From: Scolanthus callimorphus
Taxonomy: Eukaryota; Cnidaria; Anthozoa; Actiniaria; Edwardsiidae
Length of the DNA stretch: 64,000 nucleotides
Reading direction: 5' to 3'
Assembly: GCA_033964015.1 (NCBI GenBank)
Contig: CM066912.1
Location: forward strand, 17,099,073-17,163,072
The position numbers were made by a program, and so were the translations under genes. The notes beneath the pieces were generated by a model. It saw nothing but the letters and a program-made list of their open reading frames with translations, searched no databases and was not told the origin of the DNA. Shown here piece by piece: positions 17,630 through 25,986 of the stretch (positions within the stretch are counted from its first letter, which is position 1; each line of letters starts with the position of its first letter).

Positions 17630-18315
17630 TGCCCCTGTCGTGATTCAAACGCCATGGCCACCCCATGCAAACACTGAGGGGGAGTACCATAAAAACAATG
17701 ATTGATTTCGTTGAACACCATCACCCCTCGTCTATCGTGCTGAACTGGCCACGAATCAAACACCTCGCCATACACTTTAACGCACGCCTGACACACCGCT
17801 CTAGTGTGTTTGATCGGGGGTTGAGTTCTCAGGTAAAAATAATTTAACAGTTGACTATAATTAAAGTTACACTGAGTTAAATGCCAAGACGAAGTAAGCA
17901 TCTTGAGGTAAAGATTATTCAGGTAATCTACATGACTAGCGTATTCGGGGTAAAATCCAAACAGATAAAACGCGTCTTTGACAGTCCATCCTTCGCGGTG
18001 ACAAGGTCTTTGATACACCAAAAATTTAATCACCCCTTGTTGGGTAATCTCCAAGTGTGCTAGGCGGTTTAACCGACCGGTTCCTAGATCGTTGCGAGTC
18101 GCTTGCCATAACGCCATCTCATCGTAACGAAGCGAGGGGGACGACGAATGATACGAGCACACCACACGATCTTCATTCTGAATCCTTCTAGAAATGACAC
18201 ATTCGCACTCATCCCCATCACAAAGACCCACCATACTATGTCGAGAATCGTACAGTCGATAACACACCACAAGGCTTTCGAGAAAATTACAACGCGTGCG
18301 CCACTCATAAGGCAT
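17542..18315 (-). CDS. Large unknown Cys-rich accessory protein
   Basis: A 257-residue protein (MPYEWRTRCNFLESLVVCYR) with CDGDECECVISRR, HTRAVCQACVKVYG and many Tyr/His. The CxxC pairs suggest metal binding, but no known zinc-finger pattern fits. It opens the minus-strand series at its right end, divergent from the gene at 18456. With the following frame it might form a protein of about 450 residues. Confidence 0.55.
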   Translation of the reverse strand: MPYEWRTRCNFLESLVVCYRLYDSRHSMVGLCDGDECECVISRRIQNEDRVVCSYHSSSPSLRYDEMALWQATRNDLGTGRLNRLAHLEITQQGVIKFLVYQRPCHREGWTVKDAFYLFGFYPEYASHVDYLNNLYLKMLTSSWHLTQCNFNYSQLLNYFYLRTQPPIKHTRAVCQACVKVYGEVFDSWPVQHDRRGVMVFNEINHCFYGTPPQCLHGVAMAFESRQGHWVYCVQYDGLCHVSSTWRFSGWVSGLSA

Positions 18316-18455
18316 AGTGGTGTGGCGGCGGCGCCGCGGGCATGGCTTTACTAATTACGAACTTGTAATTATACCCCATCGGTTACAAAACAAAATTAAA
18401 GGTTACAAAAACGGCTATAAAAAAGAGGCGCGCAACTCGCTTTTTTCAACCAACC
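18316..18455. promoter_or_regulatory. Divergent promoter region of the right arm
   Basis: The gap between the minus-strand gene starting at 18315 and the plus-strand ATG at 18456. It holds TATAAAAAAGAGG at 18417-18429 for the plus-strand gene, at a normal distance from its ATG. Confidence 0.5.
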
Positions 18456-19054
18456 ATGTCACTTCTAGTCATGTCTAAAAATGATCGCTTTCGCTGCATC
18501 TGTGACACAGCAATCCCTTGCGTTAAACGAGGATGGGCTTGCATTGTGGAATTTTGGTGTTACCCGATCGTAACACCGCGTTACGCAAACTCTCGAATGG
18601 GTTCATGTTTTGCAAGACGGGGTTTTTAAAAAAAGCGGAACACGATGTCATGTTACGCACCCTGCTCGAACAACAGTTTGTGCGTCAAGAGGATAAAGTC
18701 TATCGCTTAGGTAAAGAGTTCCCCTACGACTACCTCCGATGGAGATGCGCTTTTGTGATCACGCTACGACATCAAAAACTAGCATTAACCAATAGGCCCA
18801 GATCAGAACGTAAACGTAAAAAACCTCACCGCTATGGCCAGTCAATAATGATGGCTACGAATGCAGGTAAACGATGCATGATCGGCGAGTACTGTCCTCC
18901 AGAATTTATAACATTGAGCGATGATGGATTAACCTACCGCTTCATCTTTACTAAAAACTGGCAATTTCCTTACTTTAACACGAGCCGATTCCATAGACGA
19001 AGTCGTCGCCTTTCAATCAAGCGACTACGGCGCGAAGGTTACACATGGCCGTGA
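18456..19054 (+). CDS. Unknown accessory protein (one frame break)
   Basis: ATG 18456 (MSLLVMSKNDRFRCICDTAI) opens a frame that runs into the frame starting at 18533, with a -1 change in the GGG run near 18534-18536. The second frame continues to 19054 (ending GYTWP). The N-terminus has CICDTAIPC; the middle is basic (RPRSERKRKKPHR). The start is supported by the TATA box at 18417. Function unknown. It shares an overlap with the next gene. Confidence 0.5.
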
Positions 19055-19534
19055 GCGTCAATAGTCAACGACTGTACACAATGCCCTGTTACTGCGACAC
19101 GACACCAATACAATGGAACTCTACTCACCAAACGCCTTATGTGCGCTTTACAAGAAATCAACCGGCCATACGATCAACGGAACAACGGAACGGCTGTGTG
19201 GATGACGATAAAATTACCATGTCTCAATCACAACATCAATTTGTTTTTTTGTGACACTCAATTTATGAACATGATTTACAACGCTCGCGTGCAAGACCTT
19301 CTCCCACGACTTCACCCCGCTAAAAAACATCAACCTTTAGGGAGGCGACATGCAAAACGTTTGTTTATGGCGTTACGTCTACATCAGGCCACCACCAGAG
19401 ACTTTGAACAGCGGAACATTGCACGACAAAACTTTGATCGAGTTAGATTTAGTTTAAGCTACCCCAACAAGCATGTTTGTGTCAGTGTGTATGCGTGGGG
19501 GATAGAACGAACGTGTATGCGTGACTTTACCTAA
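19045..19534 (+). CDS. Unknown accessory protein (one frame break)
   Basis: ATG 19045 lies inside the end of the previous gene. The first frame stays open to 19254; the second, with NHNINLFFCDTQFMNMIYNA, runs to 19534. A +1 change (or 2-nt loss) between 19130 and 19200 would join them. The INLFFCD block resembles the closing segments of the small exon-like frames at 20455-20927. Function unknown. Confidence 0.45.
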
Positions 19535-19698
19535 AAACAAATGCTTTGCTCTTTTTGATCATTTTTACAGGTAACTTTCAATGTGTGTGTGAACCTGAAC
19601 GTTGAATGAACGTGTATGCCGTTCCTTTTAACCGCGATTAACCAACTCTTTTACCTTATAAAACCATCACAAGTTCAAATGCTTGAGGCTTGCCAGCC
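19535..19698 (+). promoter_or_regulatory. Spacer with TATA box before the ZZ-like gene
   Basis: Contains a splice-acceptor-like tract ending ...TTTTTACAG at about 19563-19571 followed directly by GTAAC, and a TATAAAA at 19656-19662 about 40 nt before the ATG at 19699. Confidence 0.4.
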
Positions 19699-20241
19699 AT
19701 GCCATTGTACAGCTATGGCAACTGGACTTTTGACTTTAGCTATGTTTCGCTAGAAGAATCTTCAGGCAGTTACAAATGGGTTAAACGCAACGGATGGAAA
19801 TGGCTAGACGAAAAGTGGACCAAAAAGGAAAAATGGATAAGGGTGAGCATCGTCAAACCGTCAGTCGATGCTTTACCCTTTTTTCAAAAACTGCCTTGGG
19901 ATGTTAAATTGATCATCTGGAAATCCTATCACATACCCCTCGTAAACAACCTTCTAGAACGAAAACGCAAGATGGGATGGGATAAAATTCACAGAAACGT
20001 GCGATTACTCATCGAAGGGCCATGGTGTGACATTCAAAAATGCCAAACAAAATTGTACGTTTGCTGGAACTGTGCCCAATGCTTTCCCCTCTGTGCTGCC
20101 TGTTTAGACAACGATAAAAGAGAACATCGCTTTAAAGGTATTGACATTGATATTTTATCCAAACAATCACAATTTACAGAAGAAGCTTGTATGCGTGGTT
20201 ATAATAAGTTTAATAAGATTATTAAAAACATTTTTTTATAA
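19699..20241 (+). CDS. Zinc-binding accessory protein, ZZ-like finger with weak F-box-like segment
   Basis: A 180-residue protein starting MPLYSYGNWTFDFSY (an upstream TTG is ignored). LPWDVKLIIWKSYHIP (near residue 64) weakly recalls an F-box opening, and the Cys-rich block YVCWNCAQCFPLCAACLDND with a following EHRF has the CxxC...CxxC...H spacing of a ZZ-type zinc finger. If both readings are right the protein could tie into host ubiquitin ligases, but the F-box part is weak. No counterpart was seen in the second element, which has a RING protein instead. Confidence 0.5.
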   Translation: MPLYSYGNWTFDFSYVSLEESSGSYKWVKRNGWKWLDEKWTKKEKWIRVSIVKPSVDALPFFQKLPWDVKLIIWKSYHIPLVNNLLERKRKMGWDKIHRNVRLLIEGPWCDIQKCQTKLYVCWNCAQCFPLCAACLDNDKREHRFKGIDIDILSKQSQFTEEACMRGYNKFNKIIKNIFL

Positions 20242-20454
20242 CATGAGAGAGATTTTGTGTTAACTTACAATTGAGGTGCTTGACTTGACTGTTAAAGGCT
20301 TGCTTGGTCGTTCGCTAACTCGTGCCAAGATATATATACACCACAAGCTGCTGAATCGCAGCTGAAACTGAATCGCGAATGAATCGTAACTTAATCAACT
20401 TACAAGAGAGTTACAATTCGCTACTGGAATAAACTTTTTTTCCTTTTTTTTCAG
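20242..20454 (+). promoter_or_regulatory. Noncoding leader with TATA box
   Basis: TATATATACA at 20331-20340, repeated 'aatcg' motifs, and a short frame MNRNLINLQESYNSLLE at about 20379-20432, then a strong polypyrimidine tract ending in AG at 20453-20454. It looks like a first exon and intron of a short spliced transcript, but no clear donor was found. Confidence 0.35.
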
Positions 20455-20606
20455 ATTATAAAGACAACTTTAAAAGAGACAATTTTAAGGGATCACGTAT
20501 TCGCGGAATTTTTTTAAAAGGGATAGAAACGTTCTATCTTCACGGTGATATGCAAAATATCTACCCCGACAAAATAAACTATGTTGAATTCGATTGTATT
20601 ACTTAA
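20455..20606 (+). other. Exon-like short frame 1 behind a splice-acceptor-like tract
   Basis: Follows TTTTTTTCAG. Read in phase 1 it gives a ~50-residue tail with GIFLKGIETFYLHGDMQNIY and a TAA stop at 20604. It shares phase and a weak pattern with the two frames that follow, suggesting alternative terminal exons. Confidence 0.35.
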
Positions 20607-20633
20607 CCACAATTTCGCTTTTCTTTTTTATAG

Positions 20634-20734
20634 ATGAAAACCAAAGATATGCCCAACAACATTTTTGCGATGGATTACATGTGAAATTTATACAATCGGT
20701 TAAACTATTTTATTTTAACTGTAACGTTAACTAA
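20634..20734 (+). other. Exon-like short frame 2 behind a splice-acceptor-like tract
   Basis: Follows TTCTTTTTTATAG. In phase 1 it encodes ENQRYAQQHFCDGL... ending in FIQSVKLFYFNCNVN and a TAA at 20732. The FYF-type end resembles frames 1 and 3. Confidence 0.35.
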
Positions 20735-20826
20735 AATATCACGATCAATCAACTAACTAATCTCAAAAACTACAAAATCGATTTAAGCATGTATTATAAT
20801 CAACCATGCTTGTATCACTTTTTCAG

Positions 20827-20927
20827 GTGAACAATTTCTTCTGGACCACAAGAAACAGAAGAAATTATGTTTTAGCGGTATTAAAAAATATTTCTTTTGT
20901 CCAATTGTAAAAATATACTTAAGGTAA
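20827..20927 (+). other. Exon-like short frame 3 behind a splice-acceptor-like tract
   Basis: Follows CACTTTTTCAG. In phase 1 it encodes EQFLLDHKKQKKLCFSGIKKY and a FFCP end, stopping with TAA at 20925. Same phase as frames 1 and 2. Confidence 0.35.
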
Positions 20928-20930
20928 TAA

Positions 20931-21147
20931 AAAAAGGTCAACCAATTTACCCCTGTGTTCAGTTATATAACGACCTCACGAGCTGTAATTTTAACTTAAG
21001 GTAATTTGCTGAAATAAAAAAAAGGTCAACCAATTTACCCCTGTGTTCAGTTATATAACCGACCTCACGAGCTGTAACTTTAAGTTAAGGTAATTTGCTG
21101 AAATAAAAAAAGGTCAACCAATTTACCCATGTGTTCAGTTATATACC
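20931..21147 (+). repeat. Tandem ~89-bp promoter-like repeat, 2.4 copies
   Basis: Each copy starts AAAGGTCAACCAATTTACCC and contains a CCAAT motif and, ~20 nt on, GTTATATAACGACC. Copies begin near 20934, 21022 and 21110; the last is cut short after TTATATACC. They lie upstream of the gene at 21194, so they amount to stacked CCAAT/TATA cassettes. Confidence 0.7.
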
Positions 21148-21193
21148 ACGGCATAAAAGAAACAACAAAACGAGTACACCGCATCAGTTCATC

Positions 21194-21670
21194 ATGATCA
21201 TTCTCCCGGCAGGAACCAGTAGCTTAAAACTACTGCACCTAAAATGTGTTTGCAAGGTTTACCGCATGAAAGACGAGGTGATAACCCTCAATTTTAACCA
21301 TCACACCTGCAAGTATTACCTCGAACGAGAAGGCTACTCGAAAACATGCATACCCAACATGATGGCTTACAAACTTTGCTGCTCTTTCAAAGACAAGCCG
21401 GATTTGGAACTCTTCTTCTGCAGAGGCGAGTTAAAAACACTATTAACCAAGCCGGGGAGTAAAATTGCTTATTGCAATCGCCTCCATAACGCCCTAAAGA
21501 CAGGTGATGAATACAACTGCGATCAAGGAATACGAAGAAATGAGCTCTTGCGACTACGTAAACTATTAGATATCAAAGACATTATAGAAATCAGAGGACA
21601 GTCGTGGGGTATTGCCTGCAGCGATAATACACCCTGGACTAAAGGTCATATGTCTACTGTAGAATTCTAA
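21194..21670 (+). CDS. Unknown Cys-rich accessory protein
   Basis: A 158-residue protein from ATG 21194 (MIILPAGTSSLKLLHLKCVC). The frame is open 63 nt further upstream, but that part overlaps the promoter-like repeat. It has eight or more Cys (KCVCKVYRM, KLCCSF, FFCRGEL) and ends in WTKGHMSTVEF. It is the last gene before the terminus. No family recognised. Confidence 0.55.
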   Translation: MIILPAGTSSLKLLHLKCVCKVYRMKDEVITLNFNHHTCKYYLEREGYSKTCIPNMMAYKLCCSFKDKPDLELFFCRGELKTLLTKPGSKIAYCNRLHNALKTGDEYNCDQGIRRNELLRLRKLLDIKDIIEIRGQSWGIACSDNTPWTKGHMSTVEF

Positions 21671-22118
21671 AAAACAATAAAAAAAGATTGTGTGATCCCT
21701 TTGCGTTACTCTTTGGCGTGACCTTTGACCTCCATTGTTCTCTCGACCAATCGCGATTTTTGTGAAAAATTCCGTCGGGTAAACGTTTTACCTGAATCAA
21801 GTCATTGATTAAATTCCGTCGGGTAAACGTTTTACCTGAATTTTTGTAAAAAATTCCGTTGATTATGCGTTTAACCGATTCAGGTAAAAATGGTCCCATC
21901 ATGCTCATTAATTATGCGTTTAACCGATTCAGGTAAAAAATGTTGCCATTTGTCACGTTTTTTGCGTTGTGTGCGTGACCTTCGACTCCCATTGTTCTCT
22001 CGACCAATCACGTTGCTTGTTTTGACAACCATTGTTCTCTCGACCAATCACGATTTTTGTGAAAAATTCGATCGGTTAAACGTTTAACCGATTCAGGTAA
22101 AAATCTTCCCATCAGCTT
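21671..22118 (+). repeat. Right terminal repeat tract of Polinton A
   Basis: A noncoding mosaic of recurring modules. CATTGTTCTCTCGACCAATC occurs near 21733, 21991 and 22029. GGGTAAACGTTTTACCTGAA occurs near 21778 and 21821. GCGTTTAACCGATTCAGGTAAA occurs (allowing for ends) near 21862, 21916 and 22081. The last copy is a near-perfect palindrome, GGTTAAACGTTTAACC (22073-22088). This is probably part of the terminal repeat; without the left end the inverted copy cannot be checked. Confidence 0.6.
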
Positions 22119-22252
22119 ACTACTATCCTCAAGGTGGGGCCACCCATCAATATCCTTCGGTCTGGGAATATCTTCACTTGAGATTGGTAACTTGGGTGTT
22201 GAAAATACAGAGGGGAGTGGTACAAATTCCTTCTCATCAAGGTCGTAAACTT

Positions 22253-23131
22253 CTAGATCCACCACTTGGCCCTTAAAATGGTAGACAAACGCAAATTCGT
22301 CCTTTTCCCTTCGATTCCTAATTGCTGTAGTAACTGCTCTGAGCAAAAGGTGGAATTGGACCCACTGTCTAGAAAGGCAAATGTGATTACTGGGCCTGAT
22401 CCATTTGCCCTGGCCTTCACTGGCACCACGGGAAGAGCAACAGACTCCATGCGCCCGTTGGTTTCCTTTCTCCCAACAAACCCATTGTTGACTCTACTTG
22501 TGGGGGGATCAGAGTTGTGCAACAATGTTGAATGATTCTGTGAGCACTTTTGACAATTACTTTTCTTCCTACACTTATTTGCTCTGTGGAATAGGATCAA
22601 ACAGTTATAGCATAAGGCTTTACTGCTTGCAAACTTTCTTCTATCCTCACAACTCATCCCTTTAAACTCTTCACAGTCATCCAGCTTGTGAGAACTACTT
22701 TCACACTTAAGACAGCTTCTCTTCATTGCATCATTACTAGACTGATCATTTGCCTGTCCAGATGTACCGGTACCCTTTGAATTCACATGGGGACTACTAG
22801 CTAGTGTATGTGACTCTCCAGAAACTTTACTGTTGGCACTTGTATCTGTTTTATCACTTGCCTGGTGAGTACTTGTAGCAAATGTCTGCCTAACATTCAG
22901 CTCCTGTACTTTATTCTTCACAGAGTCCTGTGGTTTCTTATTTACATGCATCTCTCTTTCTTTGGCTAGTTTGCCAAACATAGGGTGGGAGGCTATGCGT
23001 GCCTCCCTCTCGACAAAACTAACTATATCTTGAAACTTTATCTCCCTCATTTGTTCCTCAGAGATATGATCAGCTTTGATCCGCCATCTTTTCCTCAGGT
23101 CATATGGTAATTTGGCTACAATGGATTTCAA
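22253..23131 (-). pseudogene. BEL/Pao gag C-terminus, zinc knuckles and protease
   Basis: The longest intact frame of the BEL fragment, 292 codons. Three Cys/His knuckle blocks lie at about residues 140-210, and the protease motif DSGSNSTF near residue 258. It leaves frame near 22300 and resumes in the frame ending at about 22120 with KGQVVDLEVYDL. Reverse transcriptase and integrase are not in the window. Confidence 0.8.
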
Positions 23132-23391
23132 GCTATCAGGATTCTCTATTTTACTTAAGTGACCAATCTCATTTAGAGTGTTTCTGCAACTCTAAATGAG
23201 TGTTTCTGAAGAGCCTCACTATCATCAGCTCTTATTTGATCACCCCTTGTAATCTTATCAACAAATGCAGCAGCAATCTTATAATCCTGACCATATTTGG
23301 ATTTCAACAATCTACGAGCTTCTTTGTAGCCCTCATCAGGACTCATGGCAAGACAGCTTCTCGTCAGCTCTTGGACTTCTCCAGTAGTATA

Positions 23392-23850
23392 TTGTATCAA
23401 ATAATGAACGAACGAATCTTTATTACAACATCTCGTCATATAAAAACACAAATATAAATATAAATACACGTCGTATCATATATACATTGCACAGATACTG
23501 CAGGCCTGACACTTATTGAGGTGTGTCTGTCATATCAATTATTGACATTCCAAATTATATAATCGAAAAATCGCCACAGATATGTAGCGATCTATAACAG
23601 TGTTCAAATGAACGTCAAATGGCAATACAAGGCCACCGAGCAGGAGTCTGACTTTACATGGGTCATCAAGCCCACGTAAAAAAATAAAGATTGCTTGCGA
23701 ATCGCATGGACTATTTGCAGCAATTAGGTCCTGTAATTTATTCCACAACAAAACTCTTTGCTCATATAATGCTACACAATAGAGCAAAAAATGAGCAACT
23801 GTTTCTGACTCTAGTTTACAGAGAGGGCAAATCCGTTGCTCAGTTGCTCA
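23392..23850 (-). mobile_element. 5'-truncated LINE 3' end inserted in BEL gag
   Basis: The BEL DUF1759 coding sequence breaks at both ends of this segment. On the minus strand it encodes a typical LINE reverse-transcriptase C-terminal zinc motif (ICPLCKLESETVAHFLLYC) followed by ~60 residues and a stop, then an AATAAA and an ATTCGTTCGTTCATT tail. Possible TATT target duplication. The LINE clade was not determined. Confidence 0.65.
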
Positions 23851-24469
23851 ATACAGTCTAGAGCTATTACTCTGAGTGTTGGCCTCTATAAAACATTCAA
23901 AGGCCCTTACAAAGTCTCTGTATTGAACAGGATCTCCTGCAAACACAGGAACTTCAGGTTCAGGGAGGGTTAAAGCCATTGCACTTCGCTCTTGCTGTGC
24001 AGCCAATTCTTGAACACATTTCATTTGAGTTTGCTGAATATTAATCAAAGTGTCCAGGTACTGGTTATTATTACTGGGATTGTTAGTTGGTGGAGCAGCA
24101 GGAAAATCCATTAATTTCCGGTTTGGTTTAGGAAATTCAGGAGCAAAGGGATCTAAGAGCTCTGGCTTAACAGGCTCAGCTTTACTGCACTTTGGCTCCT
24201 CGTGAATGGAATTTACTGGCTTAGATCCACTAACTAAGCTTTCAGTCTTAGCATAGACTTCTTCACGGGCCAACACTTCGGCCAAATCACCTTGCAAATT
24301 AAGATACTCTTCCTCTTGCTGCAGTCGAAATTTTCTCTCTGCCTCTTCCTGTTGCAAATGAAACTGTCTCTGAGCTAACTGTTGCTTCCTGCTAAGAAAC
24401 TGCATTCTAGCCTGCAGACCTTTGCGCTTCGCCTCCTCTTCTTTCTGTCTAGCCTTCACTGAACTCCAT

Positions 24470-24520
24470 GAATGAAGGTCCGGGGTTCGAATACCGGGAT
24501 GGCAAGGTGAGTTTTTTTTT
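24470..24520 (+). repeat. tRNA-like B-box motif, probable SINE remnant
   Basis: GGTCCGGGGTTCGAATACC (24478-24496) matches the B-box core of tRNA-derived SINEs (GGTTCGAANCC). The T-stem does not pair properly, so this is not a functional tRNA. It adjoins the end of BEL homology. Confidence 0.3.
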
Positions 24521-24869
24521 TTAGTTTTTCTCAAAGACAAGCACTTTTTCATGTGTTTTGTCACCGGAACTGTGTGATTGAAAAAGTTATTTTTTAATCC
24601 GAGTCGACGGGAAAAGGTAGAACTACTTAGACAATAAGTTGCCACTGAGCATATACACAATAGTTTCTAAAATTTATCGCTTGCTTTAAGCAGGGACGAC
24701 CCTGCTTTAAGAGACAAAAAACCCAATATGAGAATTAATACCGCATTACTTTAACCGGTGACGTCATCGAAACAAGTCCCACCTCTTTTCTCATGATCAG
24801 CCCCAACCTCGTTTCTAGCGGCCAGCGGGTTTCCCTTGGAATGCGTGATTGGAACAAGGTTGTACACGG
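24521..24869. other. Noncoding intergenic sequence
   Basis: No gene or clear repeat seen. Confidence 0.4.
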
Positions 24870-25085
24870 CCATTCTCGAACCCAGAGCTCCCCCGCTCGT
24901 CTCCTCGCGGGGGAGGCTCTGGTGACAGCCATTGACGCACGCGCGAGATTTGATACAGAGCCGCTGAGAGAAACACCTTTCTGCGCATGCCCCAACGTTT
25001 AAAATCAGCGTAGGCCCTCAAATGGATGTCCCCAGAGCCTCCCCTGCGAGCAGACGAGCCGGGGAGCTCTGGGGTTCGAGAATGG
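24870..25085. mobile_element. MITE with ~60-bp inverted repeats
   Basis: The left arm starts CCATTCTCGAACCCAGAGCT and the right arm ends with its near-exact complement (AGCTCTGGGGTTCGAGAATGG). The arms pair over about 60 bp, with a GCTCGTCT core and GGGAGGCTCTG inner part. TACACGG flanks both ends (24863-24869 and 25086-25092), extendable on one side, consistent with a target-site duplication. No coding capacity. The transposon superfamily is not determined. Confidence 0.7.
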
Positions 25086-25092
25086 TACACGG

Positions 25093-25986
25093 CCAGTCCG
25101 TCCCACCCTGTAGGACATAAGCAAATAGCTTCCCGTACGCACTGCGTACCTATGTTTTCCTTTGTTGACTGTTTTTTTCTCTCGCCAAAGTGTAGTAAAC
25201 AGTTTGTTGACCGTGGTTTACCGAAACTTCTAAGACAATACATGAAAAAATACGGCATTTTGCCGGCATTGGAATTATAGCCGTCAGCAGGTTTCCAGAA
25301 GCAGCAATCTGACGTGCACTATAATTAGCTCATTGAAAATGGTAGCGCTTTTACCTTTTGAGTAATCATATGTTTTACGCTCAGTGAAAAAATCAGAAAA
25401 ATACGTCGAAACATTGCCGTATAAAATCGAATTATGACACTTTTACGATCGCAGACAATCTTGGACAAAAGGGTAGAGAAAATGTTAATACCAATTATCT
25501 TGTGAGTTTTCGACCTAACTTAAGGTTACTGAGAACCTTCGCGCACGTTGTTCGAAAAAAAAAATCATACACGTCCTTAGTTTAACCAAAACAAGAAAAC
25601 AGCCCGTCACTTCGTGACGCTAGAAGATCCAACCTAAGTTCCCCCTTCCATAAACTGCTGATTTACATTACTAATGACCTCCCTTTTTGTGTGTTTGTTT
25701 TGCACTGGTCTCCCTGATTTTGGTGGAGAAAATGACGCACGTGTGTGTGTCTTGGTGAGTCAGTCCGGTTCTCAAATCTGTCTAAGAACCCGCTAAAATT
25801 GAAAACGCAGCCTATTACAGAAAAGCATTTGACTTCGGAATTGTTTGTATAATGCTTATCAGTAAGGCACGAGAGAAGAAACAGGTAAAGTTAAACTGTT
25901 CTAAGAAATTTCTTAGTTTATCATAGGAATATTTAGAGAATATCATTCATGACTTAGCGCGCGCTCTGTAGGAAGTGCCAGGTGTA
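25093..25986. other. Noncoding sequence, includes left copy of an inverted dispersed repeat
   Basis: No gene seen. The part 25445-25600 is nearly the reverse complement of 33657-33915 (shared runs include ACACGTCCTTAGTTTAACCA and TCTTGGACAAAAG), so two copies of one dispersed repeat lie head to head. Confidence 0.5.

Larger units (their letters stand above)
1..22118 (+). mobile_element. Polinton/Maverick-type element A, left end outside the window
   Basis: The stretch carries, in order, protein-primed DNA polymerase B, chromodomain integrase, penton-like protein, pVI-like protein, major capsid protein, adenain-like protease and packaging ATPase, the diagnostic set of Polinton/Maverick (adintovirus-type) elements. 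The same order recurs at 42.8-52.9 kb, which confirms the unit. The element enters from the left edge, so its left inverted repeat is not visible. The right limit is set at about 22118, where a repeat-rich noncoding tract meets an interrupted BEL/Pao coding sequence. No in-frame stop codons are seen in the core genes, so the copy looks young. The exact right terminus and the usual 6-bp target duplication could not be fixed. Confidence 0.9.
22119..24470 (-). mobile_element. BEL/Pao LTR-retrotransposon fragment (gag to protease)
   Basis: Minus-strand coding remnants read, in order, a coiled Gln/Glu-rich gag N-terminus with the DUF1759 start VPVFAGDPVQYRDFVRAFEC (about 23880-24470), the DUF1759 continuation (23200-23400), CCHC-type knuckles (CLKCESSSHKLDDC, CYNCLILFHRANKC, CQKCSQNHSTLLH) and an aspartic protease with FAFLDSGSNSTF (about 22360). 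The coding sequence ends abruptly at about 22120, at the Polinton A terminus, and no LTR is visible. Frame breaks occur near 23165 and 22300. It is interrupted by a LINE fragment (23392-23850). Confidence 0.85.

Noticed and set aside
24478..24500. Functional tRNA gene
   Set aside because: Only a B-box-like segment is present; the T-stem mispairs and no acceptor, D- or anticodon arms are seen.
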